DNA of 64,000 nt. Origin: Candidatus Rokuibacteriota bacterium (GTDB taxonomy: Bacteria > Methylomirabilota > Methylomirabilia > Rokubacteriales > CSP1-6). A program made the translations under genes and the position numbers. Position 1 is the first letter of the stretch. Each line of letters begins with the position of its first letter. The DNA is taken from contig QHSP01000033.1 in NCBI GenBank assembly GCA_003220495.1, positions 1-64,000 on the forward strand, in the 5' to 3' direction. Under the pieces are notes generated by a model. The model was not told the DNA's origin. It made no database searches and saw only the letters and a list, made by a program, of their open reading frames with translations. Below, piece by piece: positions 50,723 through 59,895 of the stretch.

Positions 50723-51514
50723 ATGGACCTCGAGCTGAACGACAAGGTCGCGATCGTCGGCGGGGCTTCCAAGGGACTGGGCCGGGCGTGCGCGGAGGTG
50801 CTGGCGCAGGAAGGCGTCAAGGTCGCGCTGTGTAGCCGATCCCAGCCCGACCTCGACAAGGCGGCGAAGGAGATCCGGGGCACGACTGGTCGCGACGTGC
50901 TCGTCTACGCCGGCGATCTGGATCGGCACGAGACGATCAAGGATCTCGTCACGAAGACCGTCGAGCGCTTCGGGCGGCTCGACATCATGATCAACAACTC
51001 CGGTGGCCCGCCGCTGGCCCGCGCTCAGACGGCCACCGAAGAGCAGTGGGCGACGGCCGTCCAGCGCTCGCTCCTGTTCTTCGCGCGGATGTCGCGTGAG
51101 GCGCTGCCTCATCTGAAACGGCAGAAAGCCGGTCGCATCATCAACATCCTGGCCAGCACCGTGTACCAGCCCATCCCGAATCTGGCGCTCTCCGGCGCCA
51201 CGCGCATGGGCGTGGTGGCGTTCGCGAAGAGCCTCGCCGACGAGGTCGGACGCGACGGCATCCTGGTCAACAACGTGTGTCCGGGCTCCATCCTGAGCGA
51301 GCGCATGCTCTCCAACGTGACGAACCGCGCGAAGGAGCTCGGCATCTCGGTGGACGAGGCGCTGGCCCAGCGCGCGGCGGAGACCGCGGTGGGCCGCATC
51401 GGCGAGCCGAAAGAGCTGGCCCATCTGGTCGCGTTCCTCGCCTCGGGCAAATCGAGCTACATCACCGGGACGACGATCCTCGTCGATGGCGGGCTCGTGC
51501 GCTCGGTGCTATGA
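50723..51514 (+). CDS. Short-chain dehydrogenase/reductase, divergent type without YxxxK
   Basis: 263 residues. NAD(P) loop GGASKGLGRA (14-23), D65 region (AGDLDRH), NNSGG (91-95) and the catalytic-type Ser145 (ILAST). The expected YxxxK is missing: at that place the sequence is NLALSGATRMGVVAFAKSLA. The C-terminal VNNVCPGSILSERM and SSYITGTTILVDGG are normal. The cofactor fold is intact but classic SDR catalysis is not possible, as in a known divergent FabG-like branch with LS..xR. A consensus promoter lies upstream. Confidence 0.88.
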   Translation: MDLELNDKVAIVGGASKGLGRACAEVLAQEGVKVALCSRSQPDLDKAAKEIRGTTGRDVLVYAGDLDRHETIKDLVTKTVERFGRLDIMINNSGGPPLARAQTATEEQWATAVQRSLLFFARMSREALPHLKRQKAGRIINILASTVYQPIPNLALSGATRMGVVAFAKSLADEVGRDGILVNNVCPGSILSERMLSNVTNRAKELGISVDEALAQRAAETAVGRIGEPKELAHLVAFLASGKSSYITGTTILVDGGLVRSVL

Positions 51515-51567
51515 CCGCGTGTCGTGTACCCCGCTGCTCTGACCCGTGAGACCAGGAGGACGCGATC

Positions 51568-52851
51568 ATGACTCCCACATCGCCCAGCCGTCGTGACCTG
51601 CTCAAAGGCGCGGTCGCCATCACAGCCGCGACCGCCGTCGGCAACGTCACCCGCCGAGCCCACGCTCAGACGGCGCCGGCGTCGCGCGCGCGGATCGACT
51701 CGGTGCTGAAGCAGGCCGTCGACGCGAAGGAGGTGCCCGGCGTCGTGGCGATGGTGGCCACCGACAAGGGCCTCTTCTACGAGGGGGCCTTCGGCGTGCG
51801 CGAGCTCGGCCGCGGCCCGGATATGACGCTCGATTCCGTATTTCGCATCGCCTCGATGACCAAGGCGATCACGTCTGTGGCGGCGATGCAGCTCGTCGAG
51901 CAGGGCAAGCTCAAGCTCGAGGAGCCCGTGCCCAACATCGATCCGGCGCTGAGCTCGCCTCAGGTGCTCGAGGGGTTCGACGCGTCCGGCACGCCCAAGC
52001 TTCGCCCCGCGAAGCGGCCGATCACCTTGCGCCACCTGCTGACCCATACGGCTGGATTCAGCTACGAGATCTGGGACGCGAACATGGTGCGCTACGTGAA
52101 GGCGTCGGGGATGCCCTCGACCGCGACCGGCAAGGTGGCGTCCATCCGCATGCCGCTGGTGTTCGACCCGGGCGACAAGTGGGAGTACGGGGTCAACATC
52201 GACTGGGTCGGCCGTCTCATCGAGTCCGCCAGCGGCCAGACGCTCGACGCCTACTTCCGCGACAAGATCTTCGCGCCGCTCGGCATGAAGGACAGCGGCT
52301 ACGTCACCTCGGAGGAGCAGCGCGCGCGCCAGGCTCGCGTGCATCAGCGGCAGGCCGACGGGGCGCTGGCCCCCCAGCCCCTGGAGACGCCGTTCACGCC
52401 GGAGTTCTGGTCGGGCGGCGGCCCGCTCTACTCGACGGGCCGAGACTACCTCACCTTCCTCCAGGCGCTGCTGCACGGCGGAAGTCACAACGGCACGCGA
52501 ATCTTGAAGCCGGAGACCGTCGCGTTGATGGGCAAGAACCACACCGGCGCCATCCCGGCCGGCATCATGAAGACGACGACGCCGGCGCGCTCGAACGACG
52601 TCGATCTCTTCCCCGGCGCCCCGATCCGGTGGGGGCTCGGCTACATGCTGAACATGGAGCCCGGGCCGAACGGCCGGAGCGCCGGCACGGTGAGCTGGGG
52701 CGGGATCTTCAATACGTACTACTGGCTCGATCCGGCCAAGCGCGTGACCGGGCTGATCATGACGCAGATTCTTCCCTTCGCCGACACGAAGACCCTGAAG
52801 CTCTACGGTCAGTTCGAGCGGAGCGTGTACGAGACGTTGAAGGCGGTGTGA
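51568..52851 (+). CDS. Tat-exported class C beta-lactamase-like serine hydrolase
   Basis: 427 residues. SRRDLLKGAVAI is a twin-arginine signal followed by AHAQ, so it should be exported folded. SxxK is SMTK at 96-99; the YxN-type motif is YGVN at 207-210; the third triad is in SWGGIFNTYYW. LRHLLTHTAGFSYE is the family block. It resembles EstB-type esterases or 6-aminohexanoate-dimer hydrolases. A second homologue lies at 1923-3185. An AGGAGGA site precedes the ATG, and the gene is 53 bp after the SDR. Confidence 0.92.
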   Translation: MTPTSPSRRDLLKGAVAITAATAVGNVTRRAHAQTAPASRARIDSVLKQAVDAKEVPGVVAMVATDKGLFYEGAFGVRELGRGPDMTLDSVFRIASMTKAITSVAAMQLVEQGKLKLEEPVPNIDPALSSPQVLEGFDASGTPKLRPAKRPITLRHLLTHTAGFSYEIWDANMVRYVKASGMPSTATGKVASIRMPLVFDPGDKWEYGVNIDWVGRLIESASGQTLDAYFRDKIFAPLGMKDSGYVTSEEQRARQARVHQRQADGALAPQPLETPFTPEFWSGGGPLYSTGRDYLTFLQALLHGGSHNGTRILKPETVALMGKNHTGAIPAGIMKTTTPARSNDVDLFPGAPIRWGLGYMLNMEPGPNGRSAGTVSWGGIFNTYYWLDPAKRVTGLIMTQILPFADTKTLKLYGQFERSVYETLKAV

Positions 52852-52906
52852 TCCGACGCGGGGCGCTCCGCTCCAACGGCGCGGAGCGCCCGTGTCTTCC
52901 CCGGGA

Positions 52907-53479
52907 TCAGGCGCCGGGTGTCTTCACCAGCAGATCGAGGTCAGCCTGTGCGCCATACGCTGACCTCAGCGCGTCTGGATCCTCCAGCCCCAGCCGCTTC
53001 ACGGACATCTCGAAGCGATCCTGCATCCGCGCGTCGTTGGCGTTCAGATTGCGGGTGAAGCAGCAGAACTCGAGCTGGATCCCGTTGGGGTCCTTGAAGT
53101 AGATCGACTTCGCCCAGTCGTGGTCGACGACGTCCGTCACCTCGACGCCCTTCGCGATGAGCTCGTGGCGCTTCTCGTCGAGCCCCGCCTCCGAGCCCGC
53201 CTCGAAGGCGAAGTGATAGAAGGCGCTCGGCACGCCGAGTCCGCGGGTGATCCCGGCGTCGTAGCGGGCCGGCACCCCGGGCACGCCGCGGGCTTCCATG
53301 AACGCGATGAGCTGATCGCGTCCGGTGTCGAAGAAGATGTGGCGGATCTGGCCGCCCTCCTTGACCTTGATGATGTCGCAGCGAACCGCCTTGAACCCGA
53401 GCACGTTCTCGTAGAAGTCGCGCGTCTTGTCCAGATCCAGCGTCGAGAGACCGAGGTGGGAGAACCCTTTGTTGGTCAT
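52907..53479 (-). CDS. VOC-family (glyoxalase/extradiol dioxygenase-like) protein
   Basis: 190 residues from ATG 53479, preceded by AGGAGAG. MTNKGFSHLGLSTLDLDKTR is a typical VOC first strand with His8. AFYHFAFEAGSEA carries the second-half His, and GIQLEFCCFTR the Glu ligand in a YFKDPNGIQLE segment. The first halves of both modules are present, so the metal site H-H-E is complete. It could be a ring-cleavage dioxygenase or lyase. The longer upstream frame is rejected because the family start is here. It is convergent with the serine hydrolase. Confidence 0.9.
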   Translation of the reverse strand: MTNKGFSHLGLSTLDLDKTRDFYENVLGFKAVRCDIIKVKEGGQIRHIFFDTGRDQLIAFMEARGVPGVPARYDAGITRGLGVPSAFYHFAFEAGSEAGLDEKRHELIAKGVEVTDVVDHDWAKSIYFKDPNGIQLEFCCFTRNLNANDARMQDRFEMSVKRLGLEDPDALRSAYGAQADLDLLVKTPGA

Positions 53480-53642
53480 GCCAGCGCTCTCCTGTCTGTG
53501 TGGTGCGATGAGCTCCCCTCGTGACCCCGACAGCATAGCAGGAGACGCGCGCGGCCGCGCGGTGGCTCCTGACTCGTCGGTAGCTTATGCTACGGGCGGC
53601 GCAACGAGGCGCCCTCACGACTTCGATAAAGGAGATCTCCGC
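53480..53642. promoter_or_regulatory. Divergent intergenic region with weak promoter for the iron-type ABC operon
   Basis: 163 bp between the divergent VOC and SBP genes. A plus-strand TATGCT (53586-53591) with a poor TGGCTC 17 bp upstream could drive the SBP gene; AAAGGAGAT lies at 53630-53638. No other structure is seen. Confidence 0.3.
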
Positions 53643-54749
53643 ATGCCCGAGCCCGCAGATACCGCCGTCACGCGGCGCGGCTTCCTGAAGACCGGCGCGC
53701 TCGCCGCCGCCGTGCCGCTGCTGGCCGACGTGCCGTTCGCCGCGGCCCAGAGCCCGGCGCGCAACGTCAGCAAGGTGCACGATTTCCAGACTTCGGCCGA
53801 CGTCGCCAAGGCCGAGCAGGAGGGCGAGGTCGTCTACTACGGCCACGACAGCGAGCCCGGGATCGCCGCCTTGCTCGACGCCTTCAAGAAGGACTTCCCG
53901 AAGATCAAGACCAGCTACGTGCGGCTCCAGACCGGCTCCCTCTACGCCAAGATCACGGCGGAGCGGTCATCAGGGCGGTTTGGCGTCGACGTGCTCCAGC
54001 TCTCGGACATCTCGCCGGCCATCGACTTCCAGAAGAAGGGCGGCTGGGAGCAGTACATGTCGCCCGAGTACGCCGTCTACAAGCCGGAATATCAGTCGAC
54101 CCCGGCGGGCTACTACGGCGTGCCGGGCGTCGGCTTCTCCGGGATCTCCTACAACCGCACCAAGGTGAAACCCGAGCAGGCGCCGAAGACGTGGAAAGAC
54201 ATCAACAACCCGGTCTTCAAGGACGGCATCAGCGCCAAGCTCGCGACCTCGGGCATGCAGCACGCCCAGTGGTACATCTTGCGCAAGATGTACGGCAACG
54301 ATTTCTGGCAGGAGTTCGCCAAGCAGCGGCCGAAAGGCTTCGACGCGCGCGCCCAGCTCTTCGACCGGCTGGCCAAGGGCGAGGACCGCATCTGCGCGCT
54401 CGCCGAATACGCCGGCTACACGCTCTATCAGGAGAAGGGCGCCGAGCTCGAGTTCGTGGCGCCGCCCGAGGGCATGCCGGCCATCGCGATCTACATCGGC
54501 GTCGTCAACAAGGCGCCCCACCCGGAGGCGGCGAAGCTCTTCGTCGACTGGGCGCTCTCCAAGCGCGGCCAGCTCGTCTACCAGAACCAGAAGATCCTCC
54601 TCTACGGCTCGCTGCGGCCCGACGCCGGGCCGATGCCGACGGGCAAGCGCCTGGCCGACTTCAAGCTGCTCTTCCCCACGGACTGGAACGACTACGTGGC
54701 GAGCCATCCCGTGTTCGTCAAGGAGTGGAACTCGATCATGGGCTTGTGA
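53643..54749 (+). CDS. ABC transporter iron(III)-type substrate-binding protein (Tat signal)
   Basis: 368 residues. Twin-arginine signal TRRGFLKTGALAAAVPLL, cleaved near AAAQ. Mature: VYYGHDSEPGIAALLDAFKK and the FGVDVLQLSDI segment, a family 1/6 periplasmic fold as in AfuA/FbpA. The chelating Tyr pair of ferric-binding proteins is not clearly conserved, so the ligand may be a metal-phosphonate, polyamine or sulfonate. It overlaps the following permease by GTGA and belongs to a complete importer with ATPase. Confidence 0.88.
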   Translation: MPEPADTAVTRRGFLKTGALAAAVPLLADVPFAAAQSPARNVSKVHDFQTSADVAKAEQEGEVVYYGHDSEPGIAALLDAFKKDFPKIKTSYVRLQTGSLYAKITAERSSGRFGVDVLQLSDISPAIDFQKKGGWEQYMSPEYAVYKPEYQSTPAGYYGVPGVGFSGISYNRTKVKPEQAPKTWKDINNPVFKDGISAKLATSGMQHAQWYILRKMYGNDFWQEFAKQRPKGFDARAQLFDRLAKGEDRICALAEYAGYTLYQEKGAELEFVAPPEGMPAIAIYIGVVNKAPHPEAAKLFVDWALSKRGQLVYQNQKILLYGSLRPDAGPMPTGKRLADFKLLFPTDWNDYVASHPVFVKEWNSIMGL

Positions 54750-56515
54750 GCCGCACGCGTGACCGAGGCACGCCCCGGGTTCCCCGCGGCGTGACGAGCG
54801 TACGGCGGGCATGGGGGGCGCTCGGAGCCCCCCATTGGTCTTTATCGCCGGGGCCACGCCTCGTCAGCGCGCTGGTCGGCGGCGCGACCGCCGTGCTGGT
54901 CCTCTATCCGATCGCGTATCTGATCCAGGCCTCGCTCAGCGTCGGCGACCCGCAGGCCCGGCCGCCGGAGGCGTACGGGCTCGACAACTACACCGGCCTC
55001 GGCCGCTATGCGCACATCTTCGGCAACACACTGCTCGTCGCGGCGCTGGCGACGATGCTCGCCGTCGTCGTCGGGTTCGCGATGGGGTGGATCCTCTCCC
55101 GCACCAACGTGCCCGGCCGCGCGGCGTTCGAGCAGCTCATGGCGTTGCCGTACTACGTGACGCCCCTCATGGGCGCCCTCGCCTGGGCGCTCATCGCCTC
55201 GCCCAACAGCGGCTTCGTCAACCAGTTCTGGCGAGCGCTCGGCGGCTCGGACCACCTCGTCGACATCAACACGCCCTGGGGCATCGCCTGGGTGATGGCG
55301 TTGTTCGAGGGCTCCGTCGCCTTCGTGATGATCGGCGCCGTGATGAAGTCGATGGACCCGGCGATGGAGGAAGCCTCGCAGGTCCTTGGCGCCGGCCGCG
55401 TCCGGACGATGCTGCGCATCACCTTGCCGCTGGTGCTGCCCGGCGTCCTCGGCGCAGCGGTGTTCGTCTTCGCCGAGATGCTCGGCTCGTTCTCCGCCGC
55501 GCTGGTGCTCGGGCTCCCCAACCGCTTCTACGTCGTGACCACCGCCATGTACCAGCTCGTGTCCCAGTATCCGCCGCGCTTCCCGACCGCGGCCGCGATG
55601 GGCGTCTCGCTCTTCGCCGTCATGTTCGCGATGGTGTGGATCTACCGCCGGATCGTGAGCTCCGGCACCTATGTCACGATCACCGGCAGGGCCTTCAGAC
55701 CGCGGGCCATGGACGTCGGGGGCCTGCGCTGGCCGTTCCTCGGCGTCTGCGTCGCGTATCTCGCCGTTGCCGTGATCCTGCCGGTGCTGACGATCACCTA
55801 CGCGTCGTTCCAGCACCTGACGACCGCGTTCCCGCGCGCCGCCAACTTCACCCTGGTCAACTACGAGACCGCACTCTCGCTCGACGCGGTGCGCTCGGCG
55901 CTCGGCAACAGTCTGCTTCTCGGACTGGCCACGGCGAGCGTCGGCGTCGTGCTGATGGGATTTCTCTCGTGGCTGATCTATCGCTCGCGCCTGCCCGGTG
56001 CCGGCGTCATCGAGTATCTGCTGATGTTTCCGCAGGCGGTGCCGCGGCTGGTGTTCGCCTTCGGGATGCTCTGGGCGTGGCTGATCTTCCCGATCCCGAT
56101 CTACGGCACTCTGTGGCTCCTGCTGATCGTCTATCTCACGGTGTTCCTGCCGCTGGGCTTCCGGACGATCTCCGGTGTGATTCTCCAGATCGACCGCTCG
56201 CTCGAGGAATGCGCCCAGATGTGCGGGGCGACGTGGGGCTATCGGCTGCGCACGGTGACCATGCCGCTGCTGAAGCCCGGTCTGATCGCGGCGTGGCTGC
56301 TGCTCTTCATCGCCAGCGTCCGCGAGCTGGGCGCGTCGATCTTGCTGATGGGCCCCAAGGCCAAGGTCATCACGCCGGCCATCGTGGAGTCCTGGTTCTC
56401 GACCAGCACCGAGCTCACCGCGGCCATGGCGCTCTTGCAGACCCTGGCGGTCGTCGCGGCGCTGGTGCTCCTGTTCGCGGTCGCTCGCCGCGCGGTCCAG
56501 CCCGGAGGCGAGTGA
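54746..56515 (+). CDS. ABC transporter permease with two fused membrane domains
   Basis: 589 residues from GTG 54746 (overlapping the SBP stop); a second GTG at 54791 is possible. It contains two complete BPD_transp_1 domains. The first EAA loop is [20 protein letters not shown] and the second [20 protein letters not shown]. Around 12 helices are predicted in total. The fused form (as in FbpB/AfuB) replaces the usual two permease genes, so one polypeptide makes the channel. The ATPase follows 2 bp after. Confidence 0.92.
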   Translation: MSRTRDRGTPRVPRGVTSVRRAWGALGAPHWSLSPGPRLVSALVGGATAVLVLYPIAYLIQASLSVGDPQARPPEAYGLDNYTGLGRYAHIFGNTLLVAALATMLAVVVGFAMGWILSRTNVPGRAAFEQLMALPYYVTPLMGALAWALIASPNSGFVNQFWRALGGSDHLVDINTPWGIAWVMALFEGSVAFVMIGAVMKSMDPAMEEASQVLGAGRVRTMLRITLPLVLPGVLGAAVFVFAEMLGSFSAALVLGLPNRFYVVTTAMYQLVSQYPPRFPTAAAMGVSLFAVMFAMVWIYRRIVSSGTYVTITGRAFRPRAMDVGGLRWPFLGVCVAYLAVAVILPVLTITYASFQHLTTAFPRAANFTLVNYETALSLDAVRSALGNSLLLGLATASVGVVLMGFLSWLIYRSRLPGAGVIEYLLMFPQAVPRLVFAFGMLWAWLIFPIPIYGTLWLLLIVYLTVFLPLGFRTISGVILQIDRSLEECAQMCGATWGYRLRTVTMPLLKPGLIAAWLLLFIASVRELGASILLMGPKAKVITPAIVESWFSTSTELTAAMALLQTLAVVAALVLLFAVARRAVQPGGE

Positions 56516-56517
56516 GG

Positions 56518-57612
56518 ATGGCGCGCGCGTCGATCGAGGTGCGTGATCTCGTCGTCCGCTACGGCAGCGTCGTCGCGGTGCGGGGCGTGACGTTCACCGT
56601 CGCCGCCGGCGAGCACCTCACCCTGCTCGGACCATCCGGGTGCGGCAAGACGACCACCTTGCGAGCGATCGCCGGGCTCGAGAAGCCCACGGCGGGCGAG
56701 ATCCGGATCGGCGGAGCCCCGGTGTTCTCGTCATCCTCCCCCGCGGTCAACATCCCGGCCGAGCGGCGCGGGCTCTCGATGGTCTTCCAGTCCTACGCGA
56801 TCTGGCCGCACATGAGCGTGTTCGACAACGTGGCGTACGGCCTGCGGGTGCGGAAGCGACCGGAAGCCGAGGTGACGACCCGCGTCCGCGAGGCGCTCGA
56901 CCTGGTCCAGCTCGGCGAGCTCGGGACGCGCAGCGCCTCGAAGCTCTCCGGGGGCCAGCAGCAGCGCGTCGCGCTGGCCCGGGCCTTCGTGTTCTCGCCC
57001 TCGGTCCTTCTCTTCGACGAGCCCCTGTCGAACCTCGACGCGAAGCTGCGCGCCGAGATGCGCGTGGAGCTGAAGGAGCTGCAGCGCCGGCTCGATATCA
57101 CCTCGGTGTACGTCACCCACGATCTGGAAGAAGCGCTCGCGATCTCCGACCGGATCGTCGTGATGCGGGACGGCGTGATCGAGCAGATCGGCAGCCCGGC
57201 CGAGATCTACGACCGGCCGCGCAACACCTTCGTCGCCGACTTCGTGGGGTCGGCCAACTTGATCCGCGGCCGGCGACGGACCGATCTCGAGCGCGACGGG
57301 CTCGTCGTCATCCAGACCCACGGTGGCGCGCTGGTCCACGGCACTGCGCCCGGTCGCGCGGCGGGCGACGAGGTGCTGATGGCCATCCGCACCGTGCGTC
57401 TCCGGCTCGAGCGCGCGCGGCCGGCGACGCCTTTCAACGTGTGGCCGGCCCGGATCCGCCAGCGCGTGTTCCAGGGCGACTTCACGCAGTACCACGTCGA
57501 CTGGGATGGCCGGGTGCTGATCGTGCGCGTGGCGGCGCCGGATCCGCTGGCCGAAGGCGACGAGGTCTTCGTCAGCGCCGATCCGCGATACTGTGTGTTG
57601 CTGGAGGAGTGA
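56518..57612 (+). CDS. ABC transporter ATP-binding protein, FbpC/PotA type
   Basis: 364 residues. Walker A GPSGCGKT at 38-45, Q-loop in [11 protein letters not shown], signature LSGGQQQR, Walker [13 protein letters not shown], switch His in [11 protein letters not shown]-terminal extension after about 240 ([12 protein letters not shown] ... VFVSADPRY) is the TOBE/OB regulatory domain typical of importers. It energises the fused permease. It overlaps the TIM-barrel gene by TGATG. Confidence 0.94.
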   Translation: MARASIEVRDLVVRYGSVVAVRGVTFTVAAGEHLTLLGPSGCGKTTTLRAIAGLEKPTAGEIRIGGAPVFSSSSPAVNIPAERRGLSMVFQSYAIWPHMSVFDNVAYGLRVRKRPEAEVTTRVREALDLVQLGELGTRSASKLSGGQQQRVALARAFVFSPSVLLFDEPLSNLDAKLRAEMRVELKELQRRLDITSVYVTHDLEEALAISDRIVVMRDGVIEQIGSPAEIYDRPRNTFVADFVGSANLIRGRRRTDLERDGLVVIQTHGGALVHGTAPGRAAGDEVLMAIRTVRLRLERARPATPFNVWPARIRQRVFQGDFTQYHVDWDGRVLIVRVAAPDPLAEGDEVFVSADPRYCVLLEE

Positions 57613-58424
57613 TGCGTCATCCGATCTCGCTCGCTCATCTCACCGTGCTCGACACTACGCCTCCCGAGCTGGTCACCGTGGCCGCGGCCGCCGGCTTTCG
57701 GACCATCGGCATTCGATTGACGGCCACGCCGAGCGTGGGCGTGCCCCCGTACGACATCCTGCGTGACGGCCCGGTCTTGCGCGAGACCTTGCGCCGCCTG
57801 GCCGACACGGGGGTGACCGTGCTCGACACGGAGTTCCTGCGCTTCGAGCCCGAGCAGCCCGTCGGTATCCCCGAGGGCTTTCTCGAGGTCTCGGCGCGGC
57901 TCGGCGCCAAGAACGTCCTGGTGATGAGCGCCGAACCCGACGAGGCTCGCACGATCGAGCGATTCGGCGAGCTCTGCGACCGCGCGGCGCAGTACGGCCT
58001 GAACGTCGGCCTGGAGTTTGCGGTCTACACCGGCGTGCGAACGCTCGCCCACGCCACGAGCGTCCTCGCCAAGGCGAAGCGCTCGAACGCGTCGGTCTTG
58101 ATCGATGCCCTGCACTTCAGCCGGTCAGGGGGATTGCCGGCTCACGTGAAGCAGGTGGATCCGGCGCTGTTCCGCTACGTCCAGATCTGCGATGCTTCAC
58201 CTGACATGCCCGGCCCGACCGATTCACCAGCGCTCATCCGCGAGGCCCGCACGGGCCGTCTGCTGCCCGGCGAGGGCGTCTTGCCGCTCGGCGAGCTGGT
58301 CGCGGCGCTGCCCGCCGGCCTGCCGCTGGCGATCGAGGCGCCGTGCCGGGCGACCGCCGATCTCCCCGCGCTCGAGCGCGCCAGGCGCGCGTACCGGGCG
58401 CTCTCAGCCCTGGGAGGAGCCTGA
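57612..58424 (+). CDS. Sugar phosphate isomerase/epimerase-like TIM barrel
   Basis: 270 residues of the AP endonuclease 2 / xylose isomerase-like fold. [40 protein letters not shown] and VLIDALHFSRSGG give strand-end Glu, Asp and His candidates for a metal. Activity in this group ranges from isomerases to 2-keto-myo-inositol dehydratase. It is coupled by TGATG to the ABC ATPase and lies 1 bp before an LLM gene, suggesting catabolism of the imported compound. Confidence 0.85.
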   Translation: MRHPISLAHLTVLDTTPPELVTVAAAAGFRTIGIRLTATPSVGVPPYDILRDGPVLRETLRRLADTGVTVLDTEFLRFEPEQPVGIPEGFLEVSARLGAKNVLVMSAEPDEARTIERFGELCDRAAQYGLNVGLEFAVYTGVRTLAHATSVLAKAKRSNASVLIDALHFSRSGGLPAHVKQVDPALFRYVQICDASPDMPGPTDSPALIREARTGRLLPGEGVLPLGELVAALPAGLPLAIEAPCRATADLPALERARRAYRALSALGGA

Positions 58425-58425
58425 C

Positions 58426-59364
58426 ATGAACTTCGGGATCCACATCGGCGCCATGGGCGGGCCGCTCGGCGAGATGCGCAAGCTGTGGCAGTTCGCCGAC
58501 GCGAAGGGCTTCGACTGGTTCTCCGTCTCCGACCACTTCCAGGAGTCGCCGCCCCGCGGCGGGGATATGGACTGCTACGAGGCGATCGCGACCTTGGCCG
58601 CGGCCGCGATGGACACGACGCGCGTCCGCCTCGGCAGCGGCGTCTACTGCGTCGCCTACAGGAATCCCGGGCTGCTGGCCAAGTCGCTCACGACCATCGA
58701 CCACCTGTCGAACGGGCGCGTCGATTGCGGGCTCGGCGCCGGCTGGCACGACGTCGAGGCCAGGGCGTTCGGCTACGCGTTTCCGTCGATCGGGCCCCGT
58801 GAGGACATGCTGGAAGAGTACGCGCAGATCCTCAGATTGCTCCTCGACCCCGAGCAGAAGCGCGCGAACTTCCCGGGCAAGCACTTCCAGGTGTCCAACG
58901 CTCCCAACTATCCCAAGCCGCTGCAGCCCCGCATCCCGATCTGGATCGGCGGGCGCGGCGAGAAGCGCACGCTCCGCGCCGCGGCGAAGTACGCGGATGG
59001 ATGGAACGGCGCCTACATCGGCCCGGACGACTGGAAGCACAAGAGCCAGGTGCTCGACCGCTGGTGCGAGACGGAAGGGCGCGACCCGAAGACGATCATG
59101 CGCGCGGTGAACCTCGGCTTCTACCTCGGCGCGGACGCGAAGGGCATCGCCCGCGCCGACGAGCTGTGGCGCAGCCATTTCGGCGGCAGCCCGGCGCGCG
59201 CCGAGCGCACGGGCTACCTGAGAGGATCCGTGAAGGACGCGCGCGAGATGGTGGACCAGTTCCGCGCGCTCGGCTGCACGCGGCTCAGCATCGCGCTGCG
59301 CGAGGGGCCGTACGACTGGGACGCGCTGGAGGCGTTCGCGGCCGAGATCGTCCGCGCGCGCTGA
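58426..59364 (+). CDS. LLM-class flavin-dependent oxidoreductase (F420-type length)
   Basis: 312 residues. MNFGIHIGAMGGPLGEMRKL, AKGFDWFSVSDHFQESPP, TTRVRLGSGVYCVAYRNPGL and SNGRVDCGLGAGWHDVEARA are family blocks. Length and pattern resemble F420-dependent enzymes. It is last of a possible six-gene unit starting at 53643 and probably oxidises the product of the TIM-barrel protein or an imported ether or sulfonate. GGGAGGAG precedes its ATG. The peroxiredoxin gene follows 28 bp later and may protect against by-product peroxide. Confidence 0.92.
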   Translation: MNFGIHIGAMGGPLGEMRKLWQFADAKGFDWFSVSDHFQESPPRGGDMDCYEAIATLAAAAMDTTRVRLGSGVYCVAYRNPGLLAKSLTTIDHLSNGRVDCGLGAGWHDVEARAFGYAFPSIGPREDMLEEYAQILRLLLDPEQKRANFPGKHFQVSNAPNYPKPLQPRIPIWIGGRGEKRTLRAAAKYADGWNGAYIGPDDWKHKSQVLDRWCETEGRDPKTIMRAVNLGFYLGADAKGIARADELWRSHFGGSPARAERTGYLRGSVKDAREMVDQFRALGCTRLSIALREGPYDWDALEAFAAEIVRAR

Positions 59365-59392
59365 TCGATACCACTATCCAACAGGAGGGGTC

Positions 59393-59827
59393 ATGCTGAA
59401 TCCAGGGGACAAGGCGCCGGACTTCGTCGGGCGCGACCACAACGGCAACACCGTCAAGCTCTCCGACTTCAAGGGCAAGACGATCGTGCTCTGGTTCTTT
59501 CCCAAGGCCGACACGCCTGGTTGAACCGCCGAGGGTTGCGGGTTCCGCGACCTCAAGGCCGACTACGACCGGAAGAATGCCGTGATCGTCGGCGTGTCGT
59601 TCGACACCCCTGCCGACAACAAGAAGTTCGCCGAGAAGTTCCACTTCACCTTCCCGCTGATCTGCGATACCGACCGGACGATCGGCACCGCCTACGGCGC
59701 CAACGTCGACCCGGCGAAGGGCGCTCAGCGCGTCGGCGTCGTGATCGACCGAGACGGCAAGATCAAAGAATGGCACGACCGCGTCGACGCCCGCTCCTGG
59801 CCCGCCGAGGTGGTGAAAACGATCTAG
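59393..59827 (+). CDS. Selenocysteine-containing peroxiredoxin (BCP/PrxQ type), in-frame TGA
   Basis: 145 codons including stop, 144 residues. ATG 59393 follows AGGAGGGG. The reading frame shows a normal peroxiredoxin N-terminus (NPGDKAPDFVGRDHNG, VLWFFPKADTPG), then TGA at codon 44 (59522-59524), then continues TAEGCGFRDLKADYDRKN, FDTPADNKKFAEKFHFTFPL, DTDRTIGTAYGA and ends EVVKTI. In BCP/PrxQ proteins this position is the peroxidatic Cys (TPGCT....C). Here it would be Sec44 with resolving Cys49 (x4 spacing). A SECIS-like hairpin begins 6 bases after the TGA. The alternative, a nonsense mutation, would need to hit the catalytic codon exactly and keep the rest conserved. SelA, SelB, SelC and SelD must be elsewhere. 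It reduces peroxides with thiol donors, in the cytoplasm. Confidence 0.88.
59522..59554 (+). promoter_or_regulatory. TGA(Sec) codon and SECIS-like hairpin
   Basis: TGA at 59522-59524, then a hairpin at 59531-59554: GAGG(G)T-T-GCGG, loop GTT, CCGC-G-ACCTC. The lower stem is GAGG/CCTC with T-A above it, a T opposite G (possible bulged U), and four GC pairs under the loop. It closely resembles the E. coli fdhF element, where GGUUGC...GC.CC carries bulged U17 and a GGU loop; here the U is at positions 15-16 counted from the U of UGA. A plain GC-rich hairpin by chance is possible, but position and loop fit. Confidence 0.75.
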
Positions 59828-59845
59828 CCGTACGCGTCGAGCAGC

Positions 59846-59895
59846 AACAAGCGCTTAGCAGCAGTAAGTGTCCAGCGGGAACAAGCGCCTAGCAG
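59846..59895 (+). repeat. Two 16-bp direct repeats, 34-bp period
   Basis: AACAAGCGCTTAGCAG at 59846-59861 and AACAAGCGCCTAGCAG at 59880-59895 differ at one base. The second copy overlaps the left end of the inverted-repeat element. They may be parts of the same repetitive family. Confidence 0.7.

Noticed and set aside
54811-56517. Extension of the ABC ATPase frame over the permease
   Set aside because: The ATPase family begins at 56518 and the upstream part is an out-of-frame shadow.
59582-59827. Short separate gene starting at ATG 59577-59582
   Set aside because: It is the C-terminal part of the peroxiredoxin; it has no ribosome site and lacks the active site.
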